From Deinococcus psychrotolerans (GTDB taxonomy: Bacteria > Deinococcota > Deinococci > Deinococcales > Deinococcaceae): a stretch of DNA of 64,000 nt. Of this stretch, positions 17,128-26,701 are shown piece by piece. Position 1 is the first letter of the stretch. Every line of letters starts with the position of its first letter. The notes beneath the pieces are model-generated. The model worked only from the letters and a program-made list of their open reading frames with translations, did no database searches and was not told the origin of the DNA. The stretch spans positions 2,497,501 through 2,561,500 of the forward strand of contig NZ_CP034183.1 in NCBI RefSeq assembly GCF_003860465.1, written 5' to 3'. A program made the translations under genes and the position numbers.

Positions 17128-18269
17128 GCGCTCAAGCGGCGGCTGAGGCCCACCACCAAGGCCAGCGCCGCCAAAGTAATGCCCAGCAAGGTCAGCGGAA
17201 TGGCAACGGGGCCAAAAGCGTCGCGCAGCGTGCCGATTAGCGGTGAGAACAGCACCGGGCCGAGGAACGATCCGGCGAACACGAAGGTCGGCGCGGCTCC
17301 GCCCGGCATCACGCGGGTGAGCCACACCAAACCCGTCGTGAAAACTGGAGCCAGAAACAGACCGGTGAGGGTGTAAGCCAGCGCCGCGAATGCCGGAACG
17401 CTGGCCAGCGCCAAGCTGAGCGCGGCCAGACTCAGCGCGGCGATCATCAGCGGTGCGGGGGCCAGCCGCAGGGCCAGCGGCGCGGAAATCAGCCGCCCCA
17501 GCGTGAAGCTGACCCAGAAGAGAGCCGAAAGCTGTGCGGCCTGCGCGGTGCTGAGCGGCAAGGTGGCTTTCAGGTGGGTGACTTCCCAAGCCCCCACTCC
17601 GCTTTCCACCGCCACATACAGCAAGAACAGCACCACGAAGCCGCCCAATAGCCAGCGGGATTGTCGAGTCGCGGGCGCAGCCGTGAGTGCGGCGGGCGTT
17701 ATCGGGGTGCGGGAAGGCGTCAGCAGCAGCGGCACCAGCAAGGCGGCGGCAAACGCGGCGCAGCACAGCAGCGGCACGCGGAAATTGCCCCCCGCTAGGC
17801 CCACTGCCAGCGGAGCCAGCACCGCGCCCACGCCGAAGCTGGCGCTCAGCAAGTTCAGCACGGCCGCGCTGCGTCCCCCGTAACTGGTGGAAATCCAGAC
17901 GTTCATGGTCAAATCCAGCATTCCGAAGCCGAACCCCAGCGCTAAAACCGCCGCCAGCGCCAGCACGAAGCTCGGCGCGAAAGCCAGTGCCACGCTGCTG
18001 AGCGCCAGAACCAGCACGGCGATCAGCGAGCGGCGCTGAGGCGAGAGCCGCCCTGAAATCACTCCCGTGAGCACCACCCCTAAAAATGCGCCCGCCGAGT
18101 TGAAGCTGAGCAGCAGGGCCGCGCCGGTTGCCCGCAACTCGAACTGCTCGCTGAGTCGCGGCAGCGCTGGGCCGAGCACCGGGTAAATCAGGCCCAGCAG
18201 CAAAAAGGCGCTGAGACCGAGCAGGGCGAGACTTTTGGGAGGAGCGGAGGCGAGGGCAGCCGAGGACAT
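17124..18269 (-). CDS. MFS transporter
   Basis: 381 aa with about 12 hydrophobic helices and short loops, as in the major facilitator superfamily. Features include the loop G-R-L-S-P-Q-R-R after helix 2 and a Pro/Thr-rich central loop (about residues 180-200) splitting two six-helix halves. It resembles the fucose permease/YbjJ-like branch, but the substrate cannot be read. The -10 TAGACT (18276-18281, minus) ends 6 nt before the ATG. The gene is convergent with the acyltransferase. Confidence 0.85.
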   Translation of the reverse strand: MSSAALASAPPKSLALLGLSAFLLLGLIYPVLGPALPRLSEQFELRATGAALLLSFNSAGAFLGVVLTGVISGRLSPQRRSLIAVLVLALSSVALAFAPSFVLALAAVLALGFGFGMLDLTMNVWISTSYGGRSAAVLNLLSASFGVGAVLAPLAVGLAGGNFRVPLLCCAAFAAALLVPLLLTPSRTPITPAALTAAPATRQSRWLLGGFVVLFLLYVAVESGVGAWEVTHLKATLPLSTAQAAQLSALFWVSFTLGRLISAPLALRLAPAPLMIAALSLAALSLALASVPAFAALAYTLTGLFLAPVFTTGLVWLTRVMPGGAAPTFVFAGSFLGPVLFSPLIGTLRDAFGPVAIPLTLLGITLAALALVVGLSRRLSA

Positions 18270-18335
18270 GCAATCAGTCTAGGGATTTGTCCGCATGGAG
18301 TTTACGCAGCGGCTCTGGCCCAACCAAACCTGCGG

Positions 18336-18467
18336 CTTAGAGCATTTGTCCGTTCCATTGTTGTGGAAAAGCACCCCACCAATTCCACTCCCATCTGCTC
18401 CAGCACGTATTTCACTCGCTCCGCTCGGTCATAAAAGTCTTGCAACTTTTACGACAAATGCTCTAAG
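18336..18467. mobile_element. MITE-like 132-bp element with 15-bp inverted ends
   Basis: CTTAGAGCATTTGTC at 18336-18350 and GACAAATGCTCTAAG at 18453-18467 are perfect inverted repeats around 102 bp of non-coding DNA. A TA dinucleotide borders the GAGCATTTGTC core on each side, consistent with a TA target duplication. The right end carries the stop codon of the phosphoesterase gene (18463-18465). Size, ends and lack of coding capacity fit a miniature inverted-repeat element. Confidence 0.65.
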
Positions 18468-19362
18468 GCAGCAACAAGCGGTAGGCAAAAACGGCGGGGT
18501 CTTCAGGATCAACCGTGACTTTGATGGCCGCTACCCGCTGATCGCCCGGCACTTCGAGTCGCCAGAAATTGGGAGCGCTGCTGTCGTCGTAGGTGTTGAA
18601 CGGCTGATCCAAGCGGGTCACGTGCGAGTCGCCGTGTACGAACAATACCGGCTTGCCAAACGCTTTGGCCTGCTCACGCAGGGCATTGACGGTGTCGATG
18701 AGGCCGCTGGTCGGCGCGAGCGGGGCCGGGTCCCACAAATCCGCTTGGGCAAACACCACGACGGCCTTGGCGTCGATGCTCTTGGCCTGTGCAAACGCTT
18801 GAAGCAGCCAGGCCAGATTGGCGGCGTTGCGCGGAAAATATTCGGCGGCCATTTCCGGCGTGCGCTCTAAGCCGTTGTTGCTGCCAATGACGTGAAGCGT
18901 AGTGAACACCACGCCGCCCTGAGTCCAACGTGAATTTTCAGGGTAATTCGGCTGCGTCGTGAGCGGCATGGGCGTTTTGCCCAGACTTTGTTTGCCATCA
19001 AAAAAGTTGCTTCGGAGAAATGAGAGCCGCTCTAATGGATTAAATTTGCCGGCTTTCTCGCGGTGACAATCCGTCCATTCATTGTCGCCGGGAGTGTAAA
19101 TCAGCGGCTGCTCAAAGGTGTTGAATTGTGTGCGGACTTTGAGCAGTTCGGCATCGGCACAAGACGTGCTGCCGCTTTTGATATCGCCGACATGTACGGT
19201 AAAACTGGGAGCCGTGCGGTTGACCGTGGCAATCAAGCGGTCAAAAGCGGCGTAGTTTTCAGGCTTACCGCCGTAAGGCATATCGCCGAGCGCCACGAAG
19301 CTAAACGGAGCGGCAAAAGCGGAGGAGAAGCCGAGGGCTAAAGTGGTCAGCAGGGTTTTCAT
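18463..19362 (-). CDS. Secreted metallophosphoesterase
   Basis: 299 aa. It starts with a signal peptide (MKTLLTTLALGFSSAFA). Calcineurin-like phosphoesterase motifs follow: A-L-G-D-M-P-Y near residue 25, V-H-V-G-D-I-K, T-P-G-D-N-E-W and F-V-H-G-D-S-H. Together these would bind two metals. It is predicted to act outside the cytoplasmic membrane on phosphate esters of unknown identity. Its stop codon lies inside the adjacent MITE-like repeat, so the natural C-terminus may have been altered. It ends in Y-R-L-L-L-P. Confidence 0.85.
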   Translation of the reverse strand: MKTLLTTLALGFSSAFAAPFSFVALGDMPYGGKPENYAAFDRLIATVNRTAPSFTVHVGDIKSGSTSCADAELLKVRTQFNTFEQPLIYTPGDNEWTDCHREKAGKFNPLERLSFLRSNFFDGKQSLGKTPMPLTTQPNYPENSRWTQGGVVFTTLHVIGSNNGLERTPEMAAEYFPRNAANLAWLLQAFAQAKSIDAKAVVVFAQADLWDPAPLAPTSGLIDTVNALREQAKAFGKPVLFVHGDSHVTRLDQPFNTYDDSSAPNFWRLEVPGDQRVAAIKVTVDPEDPAVFAYRLLLP

Positions 19363-19422
19363 ATGCGCTCATCTGAACGCTTCTTTGTCAGCTAAGCATC
19401 AATTCGGGATGGACAGCCACCA

Positions 19423-19719
19423 TCAAATCCACTTGCGTGCCACCAGCACCAAGCCCACGCCCAACAGGGCCAGCAGCGCCGCGATACTCAGGCGGCGGTC
19501 TGTTCGCCAGTTGCTGACCGCCACGAACAGCGCCGCGATCACCGGCACCAGCATCAGCCAGTACACCGCCCAGCGAGCGAAGGCGGGCCAAATCACGCCC
19601 ACGATCAGCAGCGCTAGGCCCACGCCGAAGCCCAGCGGAAACAGCCAGATCGGCAAGCCCGCCGTTTCGGGTTTTTGAGGGTCGGCCTTCGATTTTTCGC
19701 TGATTGTCTTGTCGCTCAT
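19423..19719 (-). CDS. DUF1634-type small membrane protein
   Basis: 98 aa from MSDKTI; this ATG overlaps the stop of the upstream gene (ATGA), which decides the start. There are three hydrophobic helices, with a charged N-terminus. DUF1634 proteins are usually encoded next to TauE/SafE-type exporters, exactly as here, and probably form an accessory subunit. Confidence 0.75.
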   Translation of the reverse strand: MSDKTISEKSKADPQKPETAGLPIWLFPLGFGVGLALLIVGVIWPAFARWAVYWLMLVPVIAALFVAVSNWRTDRRLSIAALLALLGVGLVLVARKWI

Positions 19720-20465
19720 ACCCAATACTTCCATAGCATTTGCATGGCGGTGAAAATCAGCAGTGCGCTGAACAACACCTTGAGGTTTTGGGCGCTGATG
19801 CGGGTCGCCAGATTGGTTCCGGCCCGCGCTCCTATCAAGATGCCTGCCGCTACTGCCGCTGCCAAGTGAAAGTCAAGCAGGCCGCCCGCGCTGTAAATCA
19901 GGGCGTTGGCCACAGCGGTCAGGCCCATGATGAAGGTGCTGGTGGCAATCGCCTCGCGGATGGGAATGCCCGCCAGCAAGTTCATCACCGGAACCTGCAC
20001 CGTGCCGCCGCCGATGCCGAGCAGGCCGCTCATGATGCCTGCAAAGCCCATCGCGGGCGGCACCAACTTGCTCGGCTCGCGCTCCTGTTCGATCCGCTTG
20101 AGGCCGCGCAAGAGGTTGTAAGCGCTGTAGAGCAGCAAGAAGGCGAAGACGGTGGCCACCGCTTTGGCCGGAAGAATCAGGCCCAAGTAACTGCCCAACG
20201 TGCCGCCGATGATGGTGTAGGGCGAAAGGAGATAGCCGGTGCGGGCGCGAATCATGCCCTTTTGGAGGTAGCCTGCCGTGCCCGCCACGCCCACCGCCAG
20301 CACCCCGATTTGGCTGATCGCCACCGCCTGCGTGATGCTGATGGCGTGTCCGAACAGCGGCAGCACAAATTGCAGCGCCGGAACCACCACCACCCCGCCG
20401 CCCAGTCCCAGAATCGCGCCCAGCACGCCTGCCAAGAGGCCGATGGCAACAACGGCCAGAATCAA
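19716..20465 (-). CDS. TauE/SafE-family anion exporter (TSUP)
   Basis: 249 aa, eight or so membrane helices in two repeats. Each repeat has the G-x-x-x-G-I/L-G-G-G motif: [10 protein letters not shown] near residue 20 and [10 protein letters not shown] near 145. These are hallmarks of the sulfite/organosulfonate exporter family. It shares an ATGA overlap with the DUF1634 gene. The substrate is probably a sulfur oxyanion or organic anion; it cannot be fixed from the sequence. Confidence 0.88.
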   Translation of the reverse strand: MILAVVAIGLLAGVLGAILGLGGGVVVVPALQFVLPLFGHAISITQAVAISQIGVLAVGVAGTAGYLQKGMIRARTGYLLSPYTIIGGTLGSYLGLILPAKAVATVFAFLLLYSAYNLLRGLKRIEQEREPSKLVPPAMGFAGIMSGLLGIGGGTVQVPVMNLLAGIPIREAIATSTFIMGLTAVANALIYSAGGLLDFHLAAAVAAGILIGARAGTNLATRISAQNLKVLFSALLIFTAMQMLWKYWV

Positions 20466-20493
20466 GCGCGGCTCCTAGCCACAGAGGCGCGGC

Positions 20494-21750
20494 TCATTTG
20501 GTGCCCGCTGCGACTGCGGCCGCCGTTTCGTCGCTCAGCACCCTCAGGGCGGCGTCTAAGGTGGTGTCGTCGCCACTTTCGGTCAGCGCTCTTAAGTCGG
20601 TGGGGGCGCTGATGTCCGGCGTGATGTGATCCGGCAGCGGTTGGCCGTCTTCGTCATAGGCCCGCAGCATGGTCAAGCTGAAAATGCCTTGATCCGGCAG
20701 CGGATAGAAATTCACGCCGCTGTTGCCCACCCCCTTGGTGGAGCTGCCGACGGCCTTGACGCCGCTCTTCTGAGCAAAAAAGGTAAAGACCTCAGCGCAC
20801 GAGGCGGTGTTCTCGCCGATCAAAATGGCGGCTGGCCCGTTCCAAACGTGGCTCTGGTGATCGATCCGTGCACTCAGGGCCGGAGCCTGCTCACCGTCCA
20901 AGCCGCCGTAACTCCAGCCGCCGCCACGGAAACGGGCTTGGTACACCACCGGCTTAAAAATACTGGCTGCCGCCACGCACTGATCGAGCCGCCCCCCACC
21001 GTTGTAGCGCAGGTCAATAATCAGTTCTCTGGCCCCGGCCTGCTGCGCTTCCTTGATTTTGGCCAAAAAGAGCGGAGCGCTGTCACCCGACAAAAAAGTG
21101 GGAAAATTGATGAGCGCCACGCCCGCTTTCGGAAAGCTCAGGCTCGGCTCGTCGCGGGCCTTCATCATTTTCGGCGTCACGCTGAGCAGCTTGAGGGCCG
21201 ACTTGGGGCGCTGCACGCTTAGCGTCATGGGGGTGCTGGCCCGCTCCAAGCGCACGAAAGCCAGCGAGTCCACCGGCTTGTCTTTGCCCGCCGCCACGCC
21301 GTTGACCGACTGAATCAGGTCGTAGAGGTTGACGCCGGCTTCTTCTGCCGGACTGCCCGGCTGCACGCCCACCACGAGCAAGCCTTCCGGCTGCTTGATG
21401 ACCCGGAGGCCGGTGCGCGGCACGCTCATATCGTTTTGGACTTCGAGCAGGCGCTGAGCGCTTTCGGCGTCGCGGACGCTGGTGTGGTCGTCGTGAAACG
21501 TATCGAACATGTCTTTGAGCACGGCCCGGCCCGTGTCGAAGCTGCACGCTTCACCTTCAGGAGCGCAGCGCGTTTGCAGCTCGGCGGCGTATTTGTCGGT
21601 CAGGGCGCTGCGGTCAGTCTCTGACCAGCCGTAATACTCTTTTTGAAACAGCTCGCTGACCCGCCCGAACAAATCGCTGGCGGGGCTGGCCTGAGCGCTG
21701 GAAAGCAGGGCGAGGCCCAGCGTCAAGAAGGTGTTCTTCAATTTAGACAC
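20494..21750 (-). CDS. S41 C-terminal-processing-type protease, secreted
   Basis: 418 aa with signal peptide (ending S-S-A-Q-A), a helical domain, a PDZ domain (about residues 110-185; G-L-L-V-V-G-V-Q-P-G-S-P-A-E-E-A-G-V) and an S41 catalytic domain. The substrate-binding strand is I-I-D-L-R-Y-N-G-G-G. The catalytic Ser lies in G-E-N-T-A-S-C-A-E, and the Lys in the K-x-V-G-x-x-T-K-G segment. It is predicted to cleave proteins outside the cytoplasm. The GTG start is preceded 5 nt upstream by the -10 TAGGCT (21756-21761, minus). Confidence 0.88.
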   Translation of the reverse strand: MSKLKNTFLTLGLALLSSAQASPASDLFGRVSELFQKEYYGWSETDRSALTDKYAAELQTRCAPEGEACSFDTGRAVLKDMFDTFHDDHTSVRDAESAQRLLEVQNDMSVPRTGLRVIKQPEGLLVVGVQPGSPAEEAGVNLYDLIQSVNGVAAGKDKPVDSLAFVRLERASTPMTLSVQRPKSALKLLSVTPKMMKARDEPSLSFPKAGVALINFPTFLSGDSAPLFLAKIKEAQQAGARELIIDLRYNGGGRLDQCVAAASIFKPVVYQARFRGGGWSYGGLDGEQAPALSARIDHQSHVWNGPAAILIGENTASCAEVFTFFAQKSGVKAVGSSTKGVGNSGVNFYPLPDQGIFSLTMLRAYDEDGQPLPDHITPDISAPTDLRALTESGDDTTLDAALRVLSDETAAAVAAGTK

Positions 21751-21876
21751 GGCCTAGCCTAGCGCGGCCCCGCGCCGCCGAAGTGTGAATGGAGGGGCAT
21801 TGACAAAGGCGGCGCTCAGGCCGTTATGAAATAACCGCATGCAGCCTTTACGCTAACCTCTACGCCAACCGGAAAA

Positions 21877-23268
21877 TTACTCTACCCGCAAATAAATAGC
21901 CTTGAGGTACTCGGCTTCAGTAAAGGTCGCGTGGTGGTCGGGCGCGTGGCGGGTGGTGCGGAGTTCTTTCCAGTTGCGGCCACTGCGCCGCGCCGAGGTG
22001 CGAACCGCTTCAAAAAATTCCTCGGCGCTGACGTGCGACGAACACGACGCGGCCATCAGCACGCCGCCGGGCCGCAGCCGCTCAAGGGCTTGGCGGCTCA
22101 GGCGGCCGTAGGCGTGAACGGCTCCCTCGCGCTCGGTTTCGCGGCGGGCCAGCGAGGGCGGGTCGAGCACGATCAAATCGAACGGTTCACGGGTAAACGG
22201 CTCGCTGGTCTCGGCGTCGGCCGGCAGAGTTTTGCCCAGCCAAGCGAAGACGTCGGCCTGCACCGTGCGGTGAAAGCAGCGGGACACTCCCGGCATGCTG
22301 TAATTGAGAGCAAAGTTGCGCCGACTGCTCTCCAAGGCGTGCTTGCTGATGTCCACGCAGACCGCTTCGGCAGCGCCTGCCCGCGCCGAGGCCAGCGAAA
22401 AGCCACCGGAAAACGAAAAGGCGTTGAGCACCCGCCGCCCGTCGCCCTGCTGCACCAATTTTTCCACCATGCTGCCCACGATCCGGCGATTCTCGCGCTG
22501 ATCCAGAAAAAAGCCGGTCTTCTGGCCGCGCAGCACGTCGGCTTCAAAGTTCAGGCCGTATTCCTGAAAGATGACTGGCCCGCTGAGGTCTTCGCCCAGC
22601 AGCACTTGGCCGTCCGAGAAGCCCTGCTCGGCGGCCAGCTTCTGGGTATTGCGGCTCAGGCGCAGCACCACACGCAAGGTCGAGGGCTCGGCTCCGGCCT
22701 GCGGCGGCACGTCTGCATTGGGTGCCGAATCGGGAGTCGAGTTGGAAAAGCCGCTGCCGAAGCGCCCCGAGAGCAGTTCCAGCAGCAGGCCGAGGTGCGG
22801 CAGCCAAGATGAGGTGTAGAGCTTGAGCACCAGCGTGCTGGCGTAGCGGTCGAGCACCAAGCCCGGCCAGCCGTCGCTCTCGCCGTTGATCAGACGGTAA
22901 CCGTCGGTATCGGGGCCGAACAGGGCGGCGCGGCGCTGCACCGACAGCTCCAGGTGGCGCTTCCACCAAGCGGTGTCGAGGCTCAGCGGCGACCCGGCAT
23001 GCAGCAGCCGCAGCCGCAGCGGAGAGTGCGGGTCGTACAGCCCCACCGCCAGAAAGCGGTCTTGCCGATCGTAAATCACCGCCAATTCGCCGCTCTCGCC
23101 CTCGCGGTTTTGCTCGCGCACGCTGCTTTCGTACACCCACGGATGCCCGCGCCGGATGTGGCCCTCGGCGGCGGGCGTCAGGCGCAGGCGCAGGCGGGAG
23201 CGCTTGGGGCTCGGCACTGTCCCGTTGCCTGCGGCGTTGGGTTGGGTGGGCTGCTCTTCGTTCCTCAT
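21877..23268 (-). CDS. RlmI-like 23S rRNA (cytosine-C5) methyltransferase
   Basis: 463 aa from MRNEEQ, chosen because AGAGG lies 5 nt before this ATG; a Met five codons earlier has none. An N-terminal PUA domain (G-H-P-W-V-Y) binds RNA. A middle domain with V-F-Q-E-Y-G-L-x-F and [18 protein letters not shown] follows. The SAM domain has [10 protein letters not shown] and D-P-P-S. A Cys in A-S-C-S-S-H is the likely catalytic residue. This is the layout of RlmI/YccW-type enzymes. About 35 extra residues (after L-L-S-G-R-F-G) form a low-complexity insert. Confidence 0.88.
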   Translation of the reverse strand: MRNEEQPTQPNAAGNGTVPSPKRSRLRLRLTPAAEGHIRRGHPWVYESSVREQNREGESGELAVIYDRQDRFLAVGLYDPHSPLRLRLLHAGSPLSLDTAWWKRHLELSVQRRAALFGPDTDGYRLINGESDGWPGLVLDRYASTLVLKLYTSSWLPHLGLLLELLSGRFGSGFSNSTPDSAPNADVPPQAGAEPSTLRVVLRLSRNTQKLAAEQGFSDGQVLLGEDLSGPVIFQEYGLNFEADVLRGQKTGFFLDQRENRRIVGSMVEKLVQQGDGRRVLNAFSFSGGFSLASARAGAAEAVCVDISKHALESSRRNFALNYSMPGVSRCFHRTVQADVFAWLGKTLPADAETSEPFTREPFDLIVLDPPSLARRETEREGAVHAYGRLSRQALERLRPGGVLMAASCSSHVSAEEFFEAVRTSARRSGRNWKELRTTRHAPDHHATFTEAEYLKAIYLRVE

Positions 23269-23323
23269 CTTTTCCTCTGGCATCTCGACTTCAAACCCCT
23301 TCGACCTTCAACCCATCCCAACT

Positions 23324-24076
23324 TCAAACAATTTGGGTACTCAGCATGTCCAGACCGTCGATCTCCACTTCTACTCGGTCACCACGCTCCAGCGGCCCCA
23401 CGCCGGAAGGGGTGCCGGTCAGCACCACGTCGCCGCGCTCCAAGGTCACGTAGCGGGTCACGTAGGTCAGAATCTGCACCACATCAAAGATCATGAAACT
23501 GGTGCGGCTGTCCTGCTTGGTTTCTCCGTTGATGCGGGTGCAAATCCGCACGTCTGTCGGGTCGAATTGGGTTTCCAAGCTCGGCCCCAGCGGGCAAAAA
23601 CGGTCGGCGGCCTTGGCCCGGAACCACTGGAGATCGGTTTTTTGTTTGTCGCGGGCCGTCAGGTCAAGGGCGCAGGTGTAGCCCAAGATGGCGGCAGGCA
23701 CTTCGACGGGCGTCAGGTTTTTGGCGGTCTGGCTAATCACCAGCGCCAGTTCGCCTTCAAAGTGAAAGTTCTCCGACCACTCCGGATAGGCCACGCTGCC
23801 GCCGTCTTCGGCCAGCGTGTTGGCGGCTTTGAGAAACAGACCCGGCTCACGCGGGAGCTCGCCCGTGTCATTGCCGAGTTCTTTGATGTGGTCAATGTAG
23901 TTGCGCCCCACGCAGACGATCTTGCTGGGTTCGGCGGGAGCCAGGAGAGTCACACTCTGGCGGCTGACACTCTCGCCCGTTTCCTCGCCGCCCATGTTGC
24001 GCGTTACCCGGATGTCTTCACCGTCTAGGCGGCCCCAGCGCACGCCCTGATTGTCTCTAAACCGAATCAGCTTCAT
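23324..24076 (-). CDS. Fumarylacetoacetate hydrolase-family enzyme
   Basis: 250 aa, the short bacterial form. The FAH fold is shown by C-V-G-R-N-Y-x-D-H-I-K-E, the metal-site segment F-E-G-E-L-A-L-V-I and the end motif [14 protein letters not shown]. Family members include acylpyruvase, 2-hydroxyhepta-2,4-diene-1,7-dioate isomerase and oxaloacetate decarboxylase; the substrate is not decided by sequence. The -10 TAGACT (24083-24088, minus) ends 6 nt before the ATG. Confidence 0.9.
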   Translation of the reverse strand: MKLIRFRDNQGVRWGRLDGEDIRVTRNMGGEETGESVSRQSVTLLAPAEPSKIVCVGRNYIDHIKELGNDTGELPREPGLFLKAANTLAEDGGSVAYPEWSENFHFEGELALVISQTAKNLTPVEVPAAILGYTCALDLTARDKQKTDLQWFRAKAADRFCPLGPSLETQFDPTDVRICTRINGETKQDSRTSFMIFDVVQILTYVTRYVTLERGDVVLTGTPSGVGPLERGDRVEVEIDGLDMLSTQIV

Positions 24077-24178
24077 GTGAGGAGTCTAGCGCGGGGCCGG
24101 ACGGGGGAGAGCGGGCAGCCGCTTGCCAAGTGAACTTTGTTACCAAAGCCCAGCCGCTCAGCAGGCCACAATGCCTTC

Positions 24179-24700
24179 ATGAAACGTCCTGCCCCCGATC
24201 CCGTTCACTCCGGCCAAGAATCGGTGTGGGCTTACCCGCGCCCGCCGAGACTGGAACGCACCTCCAAGCACCTGCAAATCTGGCTGGGCGGTGAGCTGAT
24301 CGCCGATACCGCCCAGAGTACGCATCCGGCGTTCCGGGTGCTGGAAACCTCGCACCCGCCCGGCTACTACCTGCCGCCCGACGCCTTCAAAGTGGGCGTG
24401 CTGAGCTTGGCCCGGGGCCGCAGCGCCTGCGAATGGAAGGGCGAGGCAACCTACTGGACACTGCGGGGCGGGCAAGGCGCTCAGCAAAAAGTCGCCGAGC
24501 AAGCTGCCTGGAGCTACGAGCAGCCGACGCTGGCCTTCCGCGAGATGGCCGGGTATCTGGCCGTTTATCCCGGCAAAATGGATCAGTGCCGGGTGGAGGG
24601 TGAAGTAGTAACGCCGCAGCCGGGCCAGTTTTACGGCGGCTGGATCACGGCGGACATCAAGGGGCCGTTTAAAGGCGAGGCCGGAACGATGGGCTGGTAA
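24179..24700 (+). CDS. DUF427-domain protein
   Basis: 173 aa from the ATG at 24179. The DUF427 pattern is visible: V-x-L-G-G-E-L-I-A-D-T near residue 37, then H-P-P-G-Y-Y-L-P, C-E-W-K-G-E-A-T-Y-W and W-S-Y-E-Q-P, and the end motif F-Y-G-G-W-I-T. The function is unknown; the small beta-barrel fold may bind a ligand. CACAAT 6 nt before the ATG may be a weak leaderless -10. Confidence 0.85.
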   Translation: MKRPAPDPVHSGQESVWAYPRPPRLERTSKHLQIWLGGELIADTAQSTHPAFRVLETSHPPGYYLPPDAFKVGVLSLARGRSACEWKGEATYWTLRGGQGAQQKVAEQAAWSYEQPTLAFREMAGYLAVYPGKMDQCRVEGEVVTPQPGQFYGGWITADIKGPFKGEAGTMGW

Positions 24701-24795
24701 ACGGTTGACCCGCAGTTTGGGCTTGTCACGGCGTCAATGGGCTTTGGCATCCTTTTGACAGAGCCTTGTCAGCTTCTCAGGGTAAACTTAAGGGT

Positions 24796-25374
24796 ATGGA
24801 CAACACAAACCTCGACGATTACCTTGCCAATTTGGGCATCAGTGAGGGCGACGAAGCCCCCAACGTGGTCGAGGCCGCTTTGGGAAGCGCTGCGCCGCCG
24901 ATGGAAAGCCAGGACGCCTTCAGCGTGTTCGAGCAGTTTATGCACGGCGTGATCGAACACCTCGGCCAAGATTTGACCCTGACGGTGCGTGACACCGGCG
25001 AAGCGCTAGAAGCGGATATCGGCGGTGAGCGGGCCGGTAAGCTGGCGGGCCGTGACGGCCGCACGCTGGGCGCAATCGAAGTGCTGGCTTACGCGGTGCT
25101 GGCCAAGCACGCCGGACGCAGCGACGTGCGGGTGCGGGTCGACGCGGGCGGTTTCAAGCGCCGTCAGGCCGATAACCTCGGCAAGCTGGCTGAGCGGCTG
25201 GCGGTGCAGGTGGCCAAGAGCGGCGAAGTCCACGCCTTGCAGCCGATGTCACCCGCCGAGCGCCGGGTCATCCACGTGGCGCTCAAAGACCACTCGCTGG
25301 TCACGACCGAATCGGTGGGCGAAGGCGCGGGCCGCCACCTGGTGATCAAGCCGCGCACCGAAATGACCGAGTGA
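24796..25374 (+). CDS. khpB: KhpB/Jag RNA-binding protein (KH and R3H domains)
   Basis: 192 aa. After an acidic 60-residue lead comes a KH-like domain (about 60-125; [16 protein letters not shown]). An R3H domain follows (about 130-190), with [14 protein letters not shown] and the R-R-V-I-H signature. KhpB binds RNA and is linked to cell elongation and division in other bacteria. It is usually next to yidC, but here it precedes prmC. The start at 24796 fits the -10 TAAACT (24783-24788), which ends 7 nt earlier. Confidence 0.88.
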   Translation: MDNTNLDDYLANLGISEGDEAPNVVEAALGSAAPPMESQDAFSVFEQFMHGVIEHLGQDLTLTVRDTGEALEADIGGERAGKLAGRDGRTLGAIEVLAYAVLAKHAGRSDVRVRVDAGGFKRRQADNLGKLAERLAVQVAKSGEVHALQPMSPAERRVIHVALKDHSLVTTESVGEGAGRHLVIKPRTEMTE

Positions 25375-25432
25375 GCTTCATTTCCCCTTTGCCCTGCCCG
25401 TCGGCTTCCGGCGCTCCCCGGCCGTGAGCTGA

Positions 25433-26323
25433 GTGGCTGAGGTGAGCACAGACGCCGCGCCGCCAGACCCCGCTGAGTCTCAGGCAAATACGCTGGGAAT
25501 GGCGCTGCGCAGCACCGTCCAGCGGCTGCGGCAAGCAGGCGTGCCCTCACCCGAAACCGACGCCCGCGAGCTGGTGCAGCGGGCCACTGGGCTGAGCCGC
25601 CTCGAATTGCTGATGGGCAGCGAACAGCCGCTCAAGGCGCTTGAGCTTTGGCAGCTCGAACAACTGACCCAGCGCCGCGAGGCCCGTGAGCCGCTGCAAC
25701 ACCTGCTCGGTGAAGTGGAGTGGGGCGACTTGCGGCTGCGCATCTCAACCGCCGCCCTGATTCCCCGTCCCGAAACCGAAGTGCTGCTGGTGTTGGCCCT
25801 GGCGCAAATCAGCGCACAGCCTTCGCCGCGCGTGCTGGACGTGGGCACCGGCACCGGAGCGCTGGCCCTCGGCATCAAGCGGGCGCGGGCCGACGCCGAG
25901 GTGACGGCCAGCGATATCAGTGGCGAGGCGCTGGAGCTGGCCCGCCAGAACGCCGATCTCAACGGCCTGACCGTGACATTTGTGCAGGCCGACTTGCTCT
26001 CTGGCCTCAGCGGGCCGTATGACTTGCTGCTCAGCAACCCGCCGTATCTGCCCGACGCCGACCAAGCGCTCGCCCAGCCCGAAGTCCAGCACGACCCCGC
26101 TTTGGCGCTCTACAGCGGCCCCGACGGCCTAACTTTGGCCCGGCGATTGGTTTCCGCTGCGCCGCGTGTCCTGGCTTCCGGCGGGGTGATGCTGCTGGAA
26201 CTCGATCCGCGCAATGTGGAAGTGTTGGCCGCAGAGCTGAGTGCTGCGGGCTGGTCTGCGCAAGTTCACCCCGATTGGGTGGGGCGGCAGCGCTTTTTGC
26301 TGGCCCGGCTGCTGCCGCGCTAG
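25433..26323 (+). CDS. prmC: Release factor glutamine methyltransferase PrmC
   Basis: 296 aa from a GTG. It methylates the GGQ glutamine of peptide release factors RF1 and RF2 with SAM. A helical N-terminal domain (A-R-E-L-V-Q-R, R-x-P-L-Q-H-L-L-G) precedes the Rossmann domain. Motif I is L-D-V-G-T-G-T-G-A-L-A, and the catalytic N-P-P-Y lies at about residue 201. The R-P-E-T-E motif before motif I is diagnostic of PrmC. It probably shares a transcript with khpB (58-bp gap). Its stop overlaps the convergent alkyltransferase-like gene by 4 bp. Confidence 0.93.
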   Translation: MAEVSTDAAPPDPAESQANTLGMALRSTVQRLRQAGVPSPETDARELVQRATGLSRLELLMGSEQPLKALELWQLEQLTQRREAREPLQHLLGEVEWGDLRLRISTAALIPRPETEVLLVLALAQISAQPSPRVLDVGTGTGALALGIKRARADAEVTASDISGEALELARQNADLNGLTVTFVQADLLSGLSGPYDLLLSNPPYLPDADQALAQPEVQHDPALALYSGPDGLTLARRLVSAAPRVLASGGVMLLELDPRNVEVLAAELSAAGWSAQVHPDWVGRQRFLLARLLPR

Positions 26324-26673
26324 AACAGCCGCTCTTGCGGCGGCGCGTCGCTTTCGGGCCACCATTGGTACTTGCCCAGATCGCATTTGCCCGCCGCATC
26401 AAACTCGATTCCTTCAGCTTTCAGCAAGCCGCGCTGAATGTCGCCGAAGCCTAGTTTGTCGGTGCTGACTGCGCCCTGCGCGTTGATGACGCGTTGCCAA
26501 GGCAAATCGTGGTTTTCGAGCAGCCCGTTCATCAGGTAGCCGACTTGCCGCGCCGCGCCCACCTGCCCCGCCAGCAGGGCGAGTTGGCCGTAGGTCATCA
26601 CTCGGCCCGCTGGAATCTGCGCCACCAGAGCCAGCACGCGGGTTTTGAAGGCAGCGGAAGCAGGCGCGGTCAT
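26320..26673 (-). CDS. Alkyltransferase-like (ATL) DNA repair protein
   Basis: 117 aa, matching the DNA-binding domain of O6-alkylguanine transferases: T-Y-G-Q-L-A-L-L-A-G, G-A-A-R-Q-V-G-Y-L-M. At the active site, where MGMT has P-C-H-R, the sequence reads P-W-Q-R-V-I-N. The acceptor cysteine is therefore a tryptophan, as in true ATL proteins. These bind O6-alkylguanine without repairing it and hand the lesion to nucleotide excision repair. The -10 TAGACT (26680-26685, minus) ends 6 nt before the ATG, back to back with the promoter of the nucleotidyltransferase. Confidence 0.92.
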   Translation of the reverse strand: MTAPASAAFKTRVLALVAQIPAGRVMTYGQLALLAGQVGAARQVGYLMNGLLENHDLPWQRVINAQGAVSTDKLGFGDIQRGLLKAEGIEFDAAGKCDLGKYQWWPESDAPPQERLF

Positions 26674-26701
26674 CAGCCCAGTCTAGCGGGTAAGCTGGCG
26701 T

